Source: Thiotrichaceae bacterium (GTDB lineage: Bacteria > Pseudomonadota > Gammaproteobacteria > Thiotrichales > Thiotrichaceae). From it: DNA of 64,000 bases. How positions within the stretch are numbered: the stretch's first letter is position 1; every line of letters begins with the position of its first letter. Both the position numbers and the translations under genes were made by a program. Location: contig JAGLEV010000003.1 of NCBI GenBank assembly GCA_023144895.1, positions 1 through 64,000 of the forward strand, given 5' to 3'. The notes below the pieces were generated by a model. That model did no database searches. It was not told the origin of the DNA and was given only the letters and a program-made list of their open reading frames with translations. Below are positions 9,575-19,054 of the stretch, piece after piece.

Positions 9575-9925
9575 TTAATTAAGTACGAGTGCCTGTTGTG
9601 AAAACTTAACCCCATCCCAAGCAGTTTGCATAAAGTTACGTATATTTTGATGATCATTTCCATTAGGATTTTTCATCACATCACGATAGTACTCTCCAAA
9701 ACAAGCAAGCGTTTGATCTTGATCTAAACCCTGTAGCATTGCAAAAGAAAATAGCTTGCAAGAGCCATTATTCTCACCTGCCTGATTTGCTAAATCACCA
9801 TTTTGAAATGCAAACTCTGTAAATTGGTACTGTTTGTCAATACATTGAATGACATCACTAAACACAACCGTTTCAGGTGAACGTTTAATAACTGCTAATA
9901 AATCATCAATAGAATAAGTCATCAT
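9575..9925 (-). CDS. HopJ type III effector family protein
   Basis: 116 residues. The stretches AGENNGSCKLFSFAMLQGL, LACFGEYYRDV and HQNIRNFMQTAWDG are the hallmark of the HopJ family. The name comes from a Pseudomonas syringae effector, but the family is widespread in free-living proteobacteria with no type III secretion, so an effector role is not implied; function unknown. It begins 6 bases after fabG and lies between fabG and acpP, so it is co-transcribed with the fatty acid genes. Confidence 0.85.
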   Translation of the reverse strand: MMTYSIDDLLAVIKRSPETVVFSDVIQCIDKQYQFTEFAFQNGDLANQAGENNGSCKLFSFAMLQGLDQDQTLACFGEYYRDVMKNPNGNDHQNIRNFMQTAWDGVKFSQQALVLN

Positions 9926-9931
9926 AACACC

Positions 9932-10681
9932 CTATGCCATGTACATGCCGCCATTCACATGGATTGTTTCACCCGTAACATAGCGCCCCATATCGGATGC
10001 TAGAAATAGCACAGCATTGGCAATATCATCTGCTTGCCCTAGCGCCTTTAATGGAATTTCTTTAGCCAAAGCAGTGCGTTGTTCTTCAGGCAATGCACGA
10101 GTCATATCCGTATCAATAAATCCTGGAGCAACCACATTGACCGTTATACCACGAGAACCAATTTCACGTGCTAGAGACTTAGAGAAGCCTAATAAACCTG
10201 CCTTTGCTGCAGCATAATTGGTTTGACCTGCATTACCACTGGCACCTACGACCGATGAAATAGAGATAATACGACCACTACGTGCCTTCATCATGCCACG
10301 CAAGCAAGCTTTTGAAGTACGGAAAACAGAGCTAAGATTAGTGTTGATAATACTATCCCACTCATCATCCTTCATCCGCATTAATAAGTTATCACGGGTA
10401 ATACCTGCATTGTTCACTAATACTTGAATCGCACCAAATTCTTTAGTCACAGCCTTAACCAATGCCGTTACCGACTCCCCATTAGCGACATCAAGAACAC
10501 GTCCTGCCCCTTGAAAACCTTGCTCTGCAAAGTAAGCTGAAATAGCTTCTGCACCACCTTCTGAAGTTGCGGTTCCAATAACCGTCGCTCCCGTTGCTGC
10601 TAATTTCTCAGCAATCGCACGACCAATACCTCGACTTGCGCCTGTCACTAGGACTATCTGACCTTCTAATGAAATATTCAT
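9932..10681 (-). CDS. fabG: 3-oxoacyl-ACP reductase
   Basis: 249 residues. Short-chain dehydrogenase that reduces 3-oxoacyl-ACP with NADPH. Seen: Rossmann motif TGASRGIGRAIA at the N-terminus, NNAGITRDNLLMRM, catalytic Ser-Tyr-Lys in ISSVVGASGNAGQTNYAAAK, and the C-terminal VNGGMYMA. Overlaps the fabD stop by four bases (ATGA). Confidence 0.96.
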   Translation of the reverse strand: MNISLEGQIVLVTGASRGIGRAIAEKLAATGATVIGTATSEGGAEAISAYFAEQGFQGAGRVLDVANGESVTALVKAVTKEFGAIQVLVNNAGITRDNLLMRMKDDEWDSIINTNLSSVFRTSKACLRGMMKARSGRIISISSVVGASGNAGQTNYAAAKAGLLGFSKSLAREIGSRGITVNVVAPGFIDTDMTRALPEEQRTALAKEIPLKALGQADDIANAVLFLASDMGRYVTGETIHVNGGMYMA

Positions 10682-11622
10682 GTGGATTTCTCACAAAGTT
10701 GTAATGCTTTCTCTAATGAAGCAGGATCAAAAACAGGTAAAGTCTTAATATTACGATCAATACGACGATTCAAACCAAACAGCACCTTACCAGGACCAAA
10801 TTCTATCATAGTGTCTATGTCATGCTCATTTTTTAACTGCTGTATACTCTGCACCCATTGTACTGGCTTAAATAATTGCTGTTTTAAAGCATCGCGAACA
10901 GCAACATCACCGCTAACGGTCTGAGCACTCACATTGTGTACAACAGGAATACTTGCTTCTGCAAGATCAATTAAAGAGAGCTGTTTTGCTAGCTTTTCTG
11001 CAGCAGGTACCATTAAATCACAATGGGAAGGTACACTGACAGGCAATAAAATAGCACGTTTAGCACCTGCTTCCTTAGCGATTTCTAAAGCACGCTCAAC
11101 AGCGGCTTTATCACCTGCAATCACCACTTGACCTGGGGAATTAAAATTCACCGCCTGAATAACATCGCCATTAGCCGCTTTTTCACAAACCTCTAGTACC
11201 GCCGTATCTTCCAATCCCAAGACAGCAGCCATCGCTCCTGTTCCTTCGGGTACAGCCTCCTGCATAAACTGAGCACGATGACGCACCATTGCAATCGCAT
11301 CCGTAAACTCCATGCTACCTGCGACTACTAAGGCGCTATACTCTCCCAAGCTATGACCTGCCAGTGCTTTTGGTTGGCAACCACCCTGCTCCAGCCACAC
11401 ACGCCAAGTTGCAACACCTGCGGCTAACATGGCTGGCTGAGTATTGATGGTTTTGTTTAAATCTTCTGCTGTACCTTCACAACTTAAAGCCCATAGATCA
11501 AAACCTAATACTTCTGATGCTTGTTGAAAAGTTTCATTAACTAAAGGAAATTGCTCAGCTAGTGCTACCAACATACCGATTGATTGAGATCCTTGTCCAG
11601 GGAAAATACCTGCAATGGTCAT
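10678..11622 (-). CDS. fabD: Malonyl-CoA:ACP transacylase
   Basis: 314 residues. Transfers malonyl from CoA to ACP. Seen: FPGQGSQSIGM at the N-terminus, the nucleophile in AGHSLGEYSALV (Ser about 93), and the catalytic histidine in VPSHCDLM. It is the first gene of the minus-strand fab run; plsX and fabH, which often precede it, are absent and the neighbour upstream is the divergent infA. Confidence 0.95.
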   Translation of the reverse strand: MTIAGIFPGQGSQSIGMLVALAEQFPLVNETFQQASEVLGFDLWALSCEGTAEDLNKTINTQPAMLAAGVATWRVWLEQGGCQPKALAGHSLGEYSALVVAGSMEFTDAIAMVRHRAQFMQEAVPEGTGAMAAVLGLEDTAVLEVCEKAANGDVIQAVNFNSPGQVVIAGDKAAVERALEIAKEAGAKRAILLPVSVPSHCDLMVPAAEKLAKQLSLIDLAEASIPVVHNVSAQTVSGDVAVRDALKQQLFKPVQWVQSIQQLKNEHDIDTMIEFGPGKVLFGLNRRIDRNIKTLPVFDPASLEKALQLCEKST

Positions 11623-11846
11623 AGACTTTATCCTCTATTAAATAATTTCATGCCGTGTTATTACTAATGAGAGCTTGATAAATCTAGCAATCATCACTAT
11701 ATATTAGCTACACGATAAACGGCATCGATAGTAACAGAAAATACCGCTAAGACGTAAACGATCACAGTTATTCTATTTAGCACTTGTGTTTGATAGCTAT
11801 CAGTGGATAATGTCGTGTACTTAATTTTTTGGAATACTAGAGTTAA

Positions 11847-12065
11847 ATGGCTAAAGAAGATCATATTGAAATGGAAGGTACGGTTACCGAAACACTTCCT
11901 AACACAACCTTTCGCGTTGAACTAGAAAATGGGCATGTTGTTACTGCACATATTTCTGGAAGAATGCGTAAAAACTATATTCGTATATTAACGGGCGACA
12001 AAGTGACTGTACAATTAACACCTTACGACCTGAGCAAAGGAAGAATCACTTTCCGCTCTAAATAA
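11847..12065 (+). CDS. infA: Translation initiation factor IF-1
   Basis: 72 residues, the full length of IF-1. An S1/OB-fold protein that binds the A site of the 30S subunit; [20 protein letters not shown] and [12 protein letters not shown] are diagnostic. It stands alone: divergent from fabD across 224 bases and convergent with ampD, 9 bases apart. No ribosomal genes surround it. Confidence 0.97.
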   Translation: MAKEDHIEMEGTVTETLPNTTFRVELENGHVVTAHISGRMRKNYIRILTGDKVTVQLTPYDLSKGRITFRSK

Positions 12066-12074
12066 GCAATATTA

Positions 12075-12662
12075 CTATCTAACACGACATATCTGATCTG
12101 CCACTGCTGGCAACTCAACCCCAAATGCAGCACTCAACCTATCCCACTCAAAGAAAGGACCAGGGTCTGTCTTTCTGCCAGAAGCGATATGCTCGTGTCC
12201 CGTAATATGAGCGAGCTCAATACTGGGGTAGCTTTGATTAAGGATCTGCAAACAGGCAATGAGTGCCGTATATTGTGCCTCAGTAAATGGCTCAAAATCA
12301 GTTCCTTCCAGCTCAATACCTATTGAAAAATCATTACATTGTGAGCGTCCAAGATAGCGTGAGACGCCTGCGTGCCAAGCACGTTGATGGAAAGGCACAT
12401 ATTGAATAACGTCACCTTGGCGATTAATCAATAAATGACTAGAGACGCGTAAGGCTTCAATCTCAGCAAAGAAAGGATCGACAGAAGTCTCTAGCTGGTT
12501 GGTAAATAAATCACTAATATACTGATCACCAAACTTTCCTGGTGGCAAACTAATATTATGAATAACCACCAAGGATAACTCACCTTCAGGGCGTTCATCA
12601 CAATTTGGTGACGCAATAAATTCGGCTTGATCAAGCAAGCCTGTTGTCGTATTTATTTTCAT
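12075..12662 (-). CDS. ampD: 1,6-anhydro-N-acetylmuramyl-L-alanine amidase
   Basis: 195 residues. Cytoplasmic zinc amidase of murein recycling, cutting anhydroMurNAc-peptides. Zinc ligands appear as His35 (VVIHNISLPPG), the histidine in TGHEHIASGRK and the aspartate in TDPGPFFEW. No signal peptide, which fits AmpD and not a periplasmic amidase. Divergent from rep with only 22 bases between the start codons. Confidence 0.94.
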   Translation of the reverse strand: MKINTTTGLLDQAEFIASPNCDERPEGELSLVVIHNISLPPGKFGDQYISDLFTNQLETSVDPFFAEIEALRVSSHLLINRQGDVIQYVPFHQRAWHAGVSRYLGRSQCNDFSIGIELEGTDFEPFTEAQYTALIACLQILNQSYPSIELAHITGHEHIASGRKTDPGPFFEWDRLSAAFGVELPAVADQICRVR

Positions 12663-12684
12663 TTAAATTTTATCTACTAGGTTT

Positions 12685-14700
12685 ATGCAAACACTAAATC
12701 CACAGCAACAAGAAGCCGTTGAATATATCTCCAGTCCATTATTAGTATTAGCGGGTGCTGGCAGTGGTAAAACGCGAGTCATTACCACAAAAGTACAATG
12801 GTTAATTCGCAATGCAGGCTATCAGCCCCACCAAATCACGGCAATCACATTTACTAATAAAGCTGCCAAAGAGATGAAGTCTCGGGTAATGGAGCTACTG
12901 CATAAAGAAGAAAGCAAAGGATTGACCGTTTCTACCTTCCATACCCTTGGCTTAAAAATTATTCGCTATGAGCTAAAAACCTTGGGTTATAAATCAGGTT
13001 TTAGTCTGTTTGATTCCCAAGATACCACCACTATCCTCAAAGAACTCACCTTTAGTGAAGCTCAAGTGGATGATGATAACACTGACGACCTCAAGAAACC
13101 TATCTGGCAAATCTCTCGTTGGAAAAATGATTTAGTCTCTCCTGAGCAAGCAATAAGTACAGCCGTCAATGATCAAGAGCTTCATGTCGCCAAGCTTTAT
13201 GAGCGTTATACACGCCAGCTAAAAGCCTATAATGCCGTTGATTTTGATGATTTAATTATGTTGCCTGTCCTTCTATTTCAACAGCATCCTGATATTCTTG
13301 ATAAGTGGCAAAATCGTATTCGTTATTTACTGGTCGATGAATATCAGGATACTAATAATTGTCAGTATACACTCGTTAGAATGCTCACTGGCGTTGCTGG
13401 TGGGCTCACCATTGTGGGTGATGATGACCAATCTATTTATGCATGGCGGGGAGCTAAGCCAGAAAATATTCATCTATTAAAATCAGATTATCCACGCCTC
13501 AAGGTTATTAAGCTAGAACAAAATTATCGTTCTACAGAACATATACTTTCTGCGGCGAATCACTTAATTGCGAATAACCCTCATCTTATTAATAAAAAAT
13601 TATGGAGCAATCTGGGCGAAGGTGAAAAAATTCGTATTATACCTTGCCGAACCGTTGAGCATGAGTGTGAGCAAGTTATTAGCCAATTAATGAAACTTAA
13701 CTTTCGTGAACATGCTAAATGGAAAGATTTTGCTATTCTCTACCGTAGTAATCATCAAAGTATATTATTTGAAAAGTACCTGCGCCAGAATCATATTCCT
13801 TATAAAATCACGGGGGGTACGTCATTTTTTGAACGGACTGAGATTAAGGATATTTTGGCTTATATTCGCCTAATTACTAATCCTGATGATGATGCGGCTT
13901 TTTTACGAGTCATTAATACACCACGGCGTAAGATTGGCGTTTCTACACTAGAAAAGCTTGGCACTTATGCTAGAAATCGTGAAGTCAGTTTACTTAAAGC
14001 TGCCACTGAAATAGGTTTTGCCCAACAAGCCTCAGCACAAGCACTACAACGGATTGAATATTTTGTTGACTGGATAGAGCAATTACAACGAATTGAAATT
14101 GATTATCCACCACATCAGCTTATTTTACAAATTATCAAAGATTGTCATTATGAAGACTGGATACGCAATACATCAAAAAGCCCCAAAATGGCAGACAACC
14201 GCATTAGCAATGTGATAGAATTGGTCGATTGGGCCAATAAACTCTATGATGACGGCAAAGGCAAAGAAGACCTCAGTGACCTTGTTGCTCACTTCACATT
14301 GGTTGACATGCTGGAACGTAATAGTGATGAGGAGGAAACCGATGAGATTACCATGATGACACTGCATAGTGCTAAAGGCTTAGAGTTCCCCTATGTCTTT
14401 ATGATTGGTGTCGAAGAGGACATACTACCGCATCAGAATAGCTTGGAAGATAATGGCGTAGAAGAAGAGCGTCGACTGGCTTATGTGGGCATCACTCGTG
14501 CGAGGCAACGCTTATTTATTTCTTTCGCTAAAACTCGTCGTCGTTTTGGTGAAAAACTCACCTGTGAACCCAGTCGCTTTTTAGAAGAACTACCAAAGCA
14601 ACACATTGAATGGGAAAATAAAGTGGTAGTCAGTGAAGAAGAACGCCAAGCCACTGCAAGTCGCTATATTGCAGATTTACAAAGTCTTTTAGATAATTAA
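12685..14700 (+). CDS. rep: ATP-dependent DNA helicase Rep
   Basis: 671 residues, the size of Rep (UvrD and PcrA are longer). SF1A 3'-5' helicase. Seen: NPQQQEAVEY Q-motif, Walker A LAGAGSGKTRV, DEYQDTN for motif II, VGDDDQSIYAWRGA, and TLHSAKGLEFPYVF with VGITRARQRL near the C-terminus. It clears obstacles ahead of the replication fork. Monocistronic; the next gene, frmA, starts about 70 bases later. Confidence 0.95.
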   Translation: MQTLNPQQQEAVEYISSPLLVLAGAGSGKTRVITTKVQWLIRNAGYQPHQITAITFTNKAAKEMKSRVMELLHKEESKGLTVSTFHTLGLKIIRYELKTLGYKSGFSLFDSQDTTTILKELTFSEAQVDDDNTDDLKKPIWQISRWKNDLVSPEQAISTAVNDQELHVAKLYERYTRQLKAYNAVDFDDLIMLPVLLFQQHPDILDKWQNRIRYLLVDEYQDTNNCQYTLVRMLTGVAGGLTIVGDDDQSIYAWRGAKPENIHLLKSDYPRLKVIKLEQNYRSTEHILSAANHLIANNPHLINKKLWSNLGEGEKIRIIPCRTVEHECEQVISQLMKLNFREHAKWKDFAILYRSNHQSILFEKYLRQNHIPYKITGGTSFFERTEIKDILAYIRLITNPDDDAAFLRVINTPRRKIGVSTLEKLGTYARNREVSLLKAATEIGFAQQASAQALQRIEYFVDWIEQLQRIEIDYPPHQLILQIIKDCHYEDWIRNTSKSPKMADNRISNVIELVDWANKLYDDGKGKEDLSDLVAHFTLVDMLERNSDEEETDEITMMTLHSAKGLEFPYVFMIGVEEDILPHQNSLEDNGVEEERRLAYVGITRARQRLFISFAKTRRRFGEKLTCEPSRFLEELPKQHIEWENKVVVSEEERQATASRYIADLQSLLDN

Positions 14701-14773
14701 AATAGCGGGTCGCTACACCACTTTTAATCTATAAATCAAGGTGTTATTATTAACTTTGAATACAAGGAATACA

Positions 14774-15889
14774 ATGACAATGAAATGCAAAGCAGCCGTG
14801 GCTTGGGAGCCTAAAAAACCACTGGTTATAGAAGAAGTCGAAGTCATGGGCCCCAAAGAAGGCGAGGTATTAGTTAAAGTGATTGCATCAGGGGTTTGCC
14901 ATACGGATGCATTTACCCTCTCAGGTGATGACCCAGAAGGTTCTTTTCCTTGTATTTTAGGTCATGAAGGTGGCTGTGAAGTGGTAGAGCTAGGCTCGGG
15001 TGTTAAGGACTTAAAAGTGGGTGATCATGTTATCCCGCTGTATATCGCTGAATGTGGTGATTGTGAGTATTGTAATACAACTAAATCGAATCTATGTCAA
15101 ACAATAGCGGGGACGATTTGGACAGGTTACATGCCTGATGGCACTCGTCGATTCTCAAAAGGTGGGAAGGATATCTTCCATTATATGGGTTGCTCGACCT
15201 TTGCTGAATATACTGTTGTCCCAGAAATTGCTTTAGCAAAAGTGAATAAAGCAGCCCCACTTGATAAGGTATGTCTATTGGGTTGCGGTGTGACAACGGG
15301 TATCGGTGCCGTTCTTAATACGGCTAAAGTTGAAGCAGGCTCTACTGTTGCTGTCTTTGGCTTAGGTGGCATTGGCTTATCCTGTATTCAAGGGGCAGTA
15401 ATGGCAGGAGCTGAACGCATTATTGGTATTGATATTAATCCTGATAAATTTGAATTTGCTAAGCAACTAGGGTGTACTGACTTTATTAATCCTAATGAAA
15501 TTGATGGTTCATTTGTTGAGTATATGCAAGATACCTTTAATGGTGGACCAGATTACTCTTTTGAGTGTATTGGCAATGTCCATGTCATGCGTGATGCACT
15601 GGAATGTACTCATATGGGTTGGGGAAAGTCAGTCGTTATTGGTGTTGCAGGAGCAGGTCAAACCATTGAAACCCGCCCATTTAATCTTGTGGTTGGTCGT
15701 CAATGGCTTGGCTCAGCATTTGGTGGGGTCAAGGGCAGAACAGAACTCCCTAGTTATGTTGATCGCTATATGGCAGGTAAAATTGAGCTGGATAGCTTAG
15801 TGACTCATACTATGCCACTTGAAGAGATTAATAGAGCCTTTGACTTGATGCATTCAGGTGAAAGTATCCGTTCTGTTATTATTTTTTAA
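14774..15889 (+). CDS. frmA: S-(hydroxymethyl)glutathione dehydrogenase (class III ADH)
   Basis: 371 residues from the ATG at 14774, which has AAGGAA upstream; an earlier in-frame start would add 11 residues. Oxidises the glutathione-formaldehyde adduct to S-formylglutathione with NAD. Catalytic zinc site in [13 protein letters not shown] and HEGGCEV; structural zinc in [18 protein letters not shown]-binding [15 protein letters not shown]. The hydrolase for the next step, frmB, starts 9 bases later, so the two form a formaldehyde detoxification operon. No frmR-type repressor is seen. Confidence 0.95.
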   Translation: MTMKCKAAVAWEPKKPLVIEEVEVMGPKEGEVLVKVIASGVCHTDAFTLSGDDPEGSFPCILGHEGGCEVVELGSGVKDLKVGDHVIPLYIAECGDCEYCNTTKSNLCQTIAGTIWTGYMPDGTRRFSKGGKDIFHYMGCSTFAEYTVVPEIALAKVNKAAPLDKVCLLGCGVTTGIGAVLNTAKVEAGSTVAVFGLGGIGLSCIQGAVMAGAERIIGIDINPDKFEFAKQLGCTDFINPNEIDGSFVEYMQDTFNGGPDYSFECIGNVHVMRDALECTHMGWGKSVVIGVAGAGQTIETRPFNLVVGRQWLGSAFGGVKGRTELPSYVDRYMAGKIELDSLVTHTMPLEEINRAFDLMHSGESIRSVIIF

Positions 15890-15898
15890 GAGGCTATC

Positions 15899-16738
15899 AT
15901 GCAAGAAGTTGAAAAAATAAAAGAGTTTGGTGGCTGGTTGAAACGCTATACCCACAACGCCTTTAGCTGTCAGTGTGCAATGACTTTTTCTATTTTTCTG
16001 CCACCGTTGGCAGAAAAGGAAGATGTCCCTGCGGTGTACTGGTTATCAGGTCTGACTTGTACTGATGATAATTTTCGTACGAAAGCAGGTGCACAACGTT
16101 ATGCATCAGAGCTAGGTATTGCTTTAATCATTCCTGATACTAGCCCACGAGGTGATAATGTAGCCGATGAAGAAGACCGTTATGACCTTGGCAAAGGAGC
16201 TGGTTTTTATGTTAATGCAACACAGGCACCATGGTCTAAACATTATCAAATGTACGATTATGTCACCAAAGAGCTACCTGCCTTAATCGAAGAAAATTTT
16301 CCTGTTATTAAAGGGCTTCGTTCTATTTCAGGTCATTCTATGGGTGGACATGGTGCGTTAATTTGTGGTTTAAAAAATGCAGGAATGTATCGCTCAGTTT
16401 CTGCCTTTGCACCGATTAATAATCCTGTCAAATCTGGCTGGGGTAAAGGTTGTTTTAGTGCTTATTTAGGTGATGATGTATCCACTTGGGAGGCTTATGA
16501 TGCAACATGCTTAGTGAAAGCAGGAGCAAAGTCAGTGCCTATTTTAATTGATCATGGACAGGATGATCAATTCCTCGTCGATCAACTTCACCCAGAACAT
16601 TTGCTTCAGGCTTGTCGGGAGACAGATCAATCCATCACCTTAAGAATGCACGAGGGTTATGACCATAGTTATCATTTTATTGCGACTTATATTGGAGAGC
16701 ATCTTGCTTTTCATGAAAAAGCATTGCGTGATCGCTAG
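15899..16738 (+). CDS. frmB: S-formylglutathione hydrolase
   Basis: 279 residues. Alpha/beta hydrolase (esterase D type) releasing formate and glutathione. Seen: YWLSGLTCTDDNF for the oxyanion region, nucleophile in SGHSMGGHGAL, aspartate in LIDHGQDDQF, and histidine in GYDHSYHFI. Second gene of frmA-frmB. It converges on the DUF218 gene with about 80 bases between. Confidence 0.95.
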   Translation: MQEVEKIKEFGGWLKRYTHNAFSCQCAMTFSIFLPPLAEKEDVPAVYWLSGLTCTDDNFRTKAGAQRYASELGIALIIPDTSPRGDNVADEEDRYDLGKGAGFYVNATQAPWSKHYQMYDYVTKELPALIEENFPVIKGLRSISGHSMGGHGALICGLKNAGMYRSVSAFAPINNPVKSGWGKGCFSAYLGDDVSTWEAYDATCLVKAGAKSVPILIDHGQDDQFLVDQLHPEHLLQACRETDQSITLRMHEGYDHSYHFIATYIGEHLAFHEKALRDR

Positions 16739-16819
16739 AAAGCTATAGAAAAACTAAGTTAAGTTATTTTCAATTAGGGCAATAGACCACGACTCACTGA
16801 CAGAATAGGGTGTGAGTTA

Positions 16820-17413
16820 TTAATAAATACCCACAAAAGATAACCAAGTTAACCCCGCTTCTCTAAAGTATCGCCCTACTCGGGTAGTAAATACCGTTGT
16901 AGAAGAGAGTAAAGAGACCCTGATTAGTCGAATGCTCTCGGCAGGAAACAGGCTCGCCTCTACACCTAACTGACTACATTGGTAACGTATTCTTGGCAAA
17001 TGATAACCTTGTGAAACAAAAATAAGCTTTCTATTATTTGGGTAGCTGTGTTTCTCATATTGGCAGGTATCCGGTGTTTTATCTGCTAAACCATCAACTT
17101 CAATGATGTCAGCCTGAATACCATTTTCTATTAAATAAGCTCGCATTATAGCGGCTGCTTCTGGTGTGTTCGAAACGACAATTTGCTTTGCTTTACCTGC
17201 CTTAATGATGCCAATACCCGCATCAAGACGCTCTTTAAGAAGTGCTGACACTTTATCTTCACGCACCAATGTACCAAAAATAATCACTGCCTCTGAAACA
17301 GGAAGTTGTGCCACTTTCTTTTGGAGAGGGGATGTTAATGTAATAGCGAGGAAAGGTAGCCAGTAAACCAACATGAGCACTAGAAAGAGTATTATTTTTT
17401 TTATTATCGTCAT
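16820..17413 (-). CDS. DUF218 (SanA/ElyC/YdcF) family membrane protein
   Basis: 197 residues. One N-terminal membrane helix (about residues 5-27), then the DUF218 fold: VIIFGTLVRED, KERLDAGIGIIKAGKAKQIVVS, and SQGYHLPRIRYQC. The family is linked to envelope barrier functions (SanA, ElyC), but the activity is not known. No polysaccharide genes nearby point to a substrate. Last gene of a minus-strand run that starts at glyA. Confidence 0.8.
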   Translation of the reverse strand: MTIIKKIILFLVLMLVYWLPFLAITLTSPLQKKVAQLPVSEAVIIFGTLVREDKVSALLKERLDAGIGIIKAGKAKQIVVSNTPEAAAIMRAYLIENGIQADIIEVDGLADKTPDTCQYEKHSYPNNRKLIFVSQGYHLPRIRYQCSQLGVEASLFPAESIRLIRVSLLSSTTVFTTRVGRYFREAGLTWLSFVGIY

Positions 17414-17422
17414 TTTAGTAGT

Positions 17423-17446
17423 GGGTCTTAAAAAGACCCTGTTTTT
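17423..17446 (+). terminator. Intrinsic-terminator-like hairpin
   Basis: GGGTCTT-AAA-AAGACCC followed by TGTTTTT on the plus strand. It lies just upstream of the minus-strand DUF218 gene, so as a plus-strand terminator it would stop transcription coming from frmB antisense through that gene. On the minus strand no U-run follows the stem. Confidence 0.5.
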
Positions 17447-17521
17447 AAGTTGAGGTTATTATAGCAATTTTTCTTAGCAAGCATAACTTACCCGACAAAA
17501 ACAACCAATAACCATGAGCTT

Positions 17522-18328
17522 TTAGTGAATTAAGCCCCGCAATAATGTCTTTTCAAATAATTGCTTACCAACATAGCTCGCACCCTTTTTCGTAAGGTGA
17601 CCACCATCAAAGCTAATCAGTTCAAGATCCTCAGTAAATAAGCGACAACGCCTAGATTGCTGGCAAATTGTCTTATGAAAATCAACATAAATACCTTTAT
17701 TTAATGTTGCTCTCATCAAGCGATTAATCGGCTCTTGGTTGGAATCAACCCTATTAGTGAATTTAAGCAAGCTATCTTTGGATTTTTTCACTAGTTTGCG
17801 TAAATTAATCCGTCCAAAGCTCTTTCTGCCAATCACAATGAGCTTTTGATTAGCGGCTAAATTAAGGTTTTTTATTGTTTTAGGTAGACCTTTTGCAGCC
17901 CACATTGTCCAGTTAGCAACCAGTATCACAATATCAGCTTCACCAATTTGCTGTATTGCCTTTTGCAAGCTATCTGCTTTCTCGCAAAAATCTCGATACT
18001 TTGCCTTTATATATTTCTCATGATCATCAACCAATGAGACTTGGCAATGCGTTGGAACATTACGAGTCTTCACCTGATAATTAGCAAAAAAACCATTTTC
18101 ATAGGCCATATTAATAAAGTCCTGAGCATGGCTATCACCAATGACTAAGACTTTCTTTTTATTTGATCGAGCAAATCGCTTACCCATCAAAGAAACAAAT
18201 TTTGCCCTAACATAGACACCATTAGCTTTAGTATCCGCAGCTTTTAGAATTTCTGACGGATAAGTATCAGCATAACTCGCAGGAATCATTAGAATAAAAA
18301 GTAATAAGGCTTTTTGAAAATGGATCAT
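17522..18328 (-). CDS. Secreted SGNH-type hydrolase domain protein
   Basis: 268 residues. N-terminal signal peptide (cleavage near SYADTY), then a stretch starting VLVIGDSHAQDF, block I of the SGNH family, and a C-terminal DGGHLTKKGA, the catalytic Asp-x-x-His. The pattern is that of the C-terminal SGNH domain found on OafA-type membrane acyltransferases, but here it stands alone without the acyltransferase 3 part. Likely a periplasmic esterase or acetyl transferase on glycans; substrate unknown. It starts 9 bases after the DUF533 gene. Confidence 0.7.
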   Translation of the reverse strand: MIHFQKALLLFILMIPASYADTYPSEILKAADTKANGVYVRAKFVSLMGKRFARSNKKKVLVIGDSHAQDFINMAYENGFFANYQVKTRNVPTHCQVSLVDDHEKYIKAKYRDFCEKADSLQKAIQQIGEADIVILVANWTMWAAKGLPKTIKNLNLAANQKLIVIGRKSFGRINLRKLVKKSKDSLLKFTNRVDSNQEPINRLMRATLNKGIYVDFHKTICQQSRRCRLFTEDLELISFDGGHLTKKGASYVGKQLFEKTLLRGLIH

Positions 18329-18337
18329 ATATCTTCT

Positions 18338-19051
18338 CTATTTTTTTCGATAAGCTTCTAATTCAGCAACAACATCAGCAGGTAACTCTAATGCCTCTGC
18401 AAGATTAGCCATATAGCGTTGTTCTTGCACATTTTCTTCACTAGTCATCAATACAGAGACTAAATAAATCTCAATCGCAATATTCATATTAGCAGCAAGC
18501 TTTGCCACTGATTTTGCACTCAATGGCGTAACCACACCTGAGCGTATTAAACCTTCAATAGAATGATCTAAGCCTAAACGTTGAATTTGCGCTTTAATTT
18601 CCTGTGTTTCATCATCATCTATTTTACCATCAGCTTTAGCCGCCGCTAGCATTGCCTTCACCAGCGTTTCACTCCGTTCATTAGCCGCATCACCCTCTAG
18701 TTTATCAATGCTCAATGCTTCAATGCCACTAGAATCTGTTGTCGGTGACGAGGTTTTATCAACGACTTGATTTTGTGAATAATTTTGCCATACCTTCCAT
18801 GCAATTCCACCCACTGCAGCAAGACCACCCACTTTTAAAGCAGTCCCTGTTACTTTGCGCCCTGTTCCAGTGCCTAGCAATAATGCCAAAGCCCCTATCG
18901 CGAGTGCGCCTTTCTTCATACCATCCAAAGAAGCATCACGTTGCTCTCCTTCTGCAGGTATATTTAATTTATCTTCAGCATAAGATTGACCTTTTTCTGC
19001 ATAATCTTTGCCAGCTTGTAATAATTGATCTAAAAATCCCTGCATATCCAT
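18338..19051 (-). CDS. DUF533 (YebE-like, TerB fold) protein
   Basis: 237 residues. An N-terminal amphipathic part, then a glycine/alanine-rich hydrophobic segment (about residues 45-85: GALAIGALALLLGTGTG and VGGLAAVGGIAWKVW), then a helical TerB-like domain with KAMLAAAKADGKIDDDE, an acidic metal-binding type motif. Known family of inner membrane proteins of unknown function, often under envelope stress control. It is 3 bases after hda. Confidence 0.82.
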   Translation of the reverse strand: MDMQGFLDQLLQAGKDYAEKGQSYAEDKLNIPAEGEQRDASLDGMKKGALAIGALALLLGTGTGRKVTGTALKVGGLAAVGGIAWKVWQNYSQNQVVDKTSSPTTDSSGIEALSIDKLEGDAANERSETLVKAMLAAAKADGKIDDDETQEIKAQIQRLGLDHSIEGLIRSGVVTPLSAKSVAKLAANMNIAIEIYLVSVLMTSEENVQEQRYMANLAEALELPADVVAELEAYRKK

Positions 19052-19054
19052 AGT

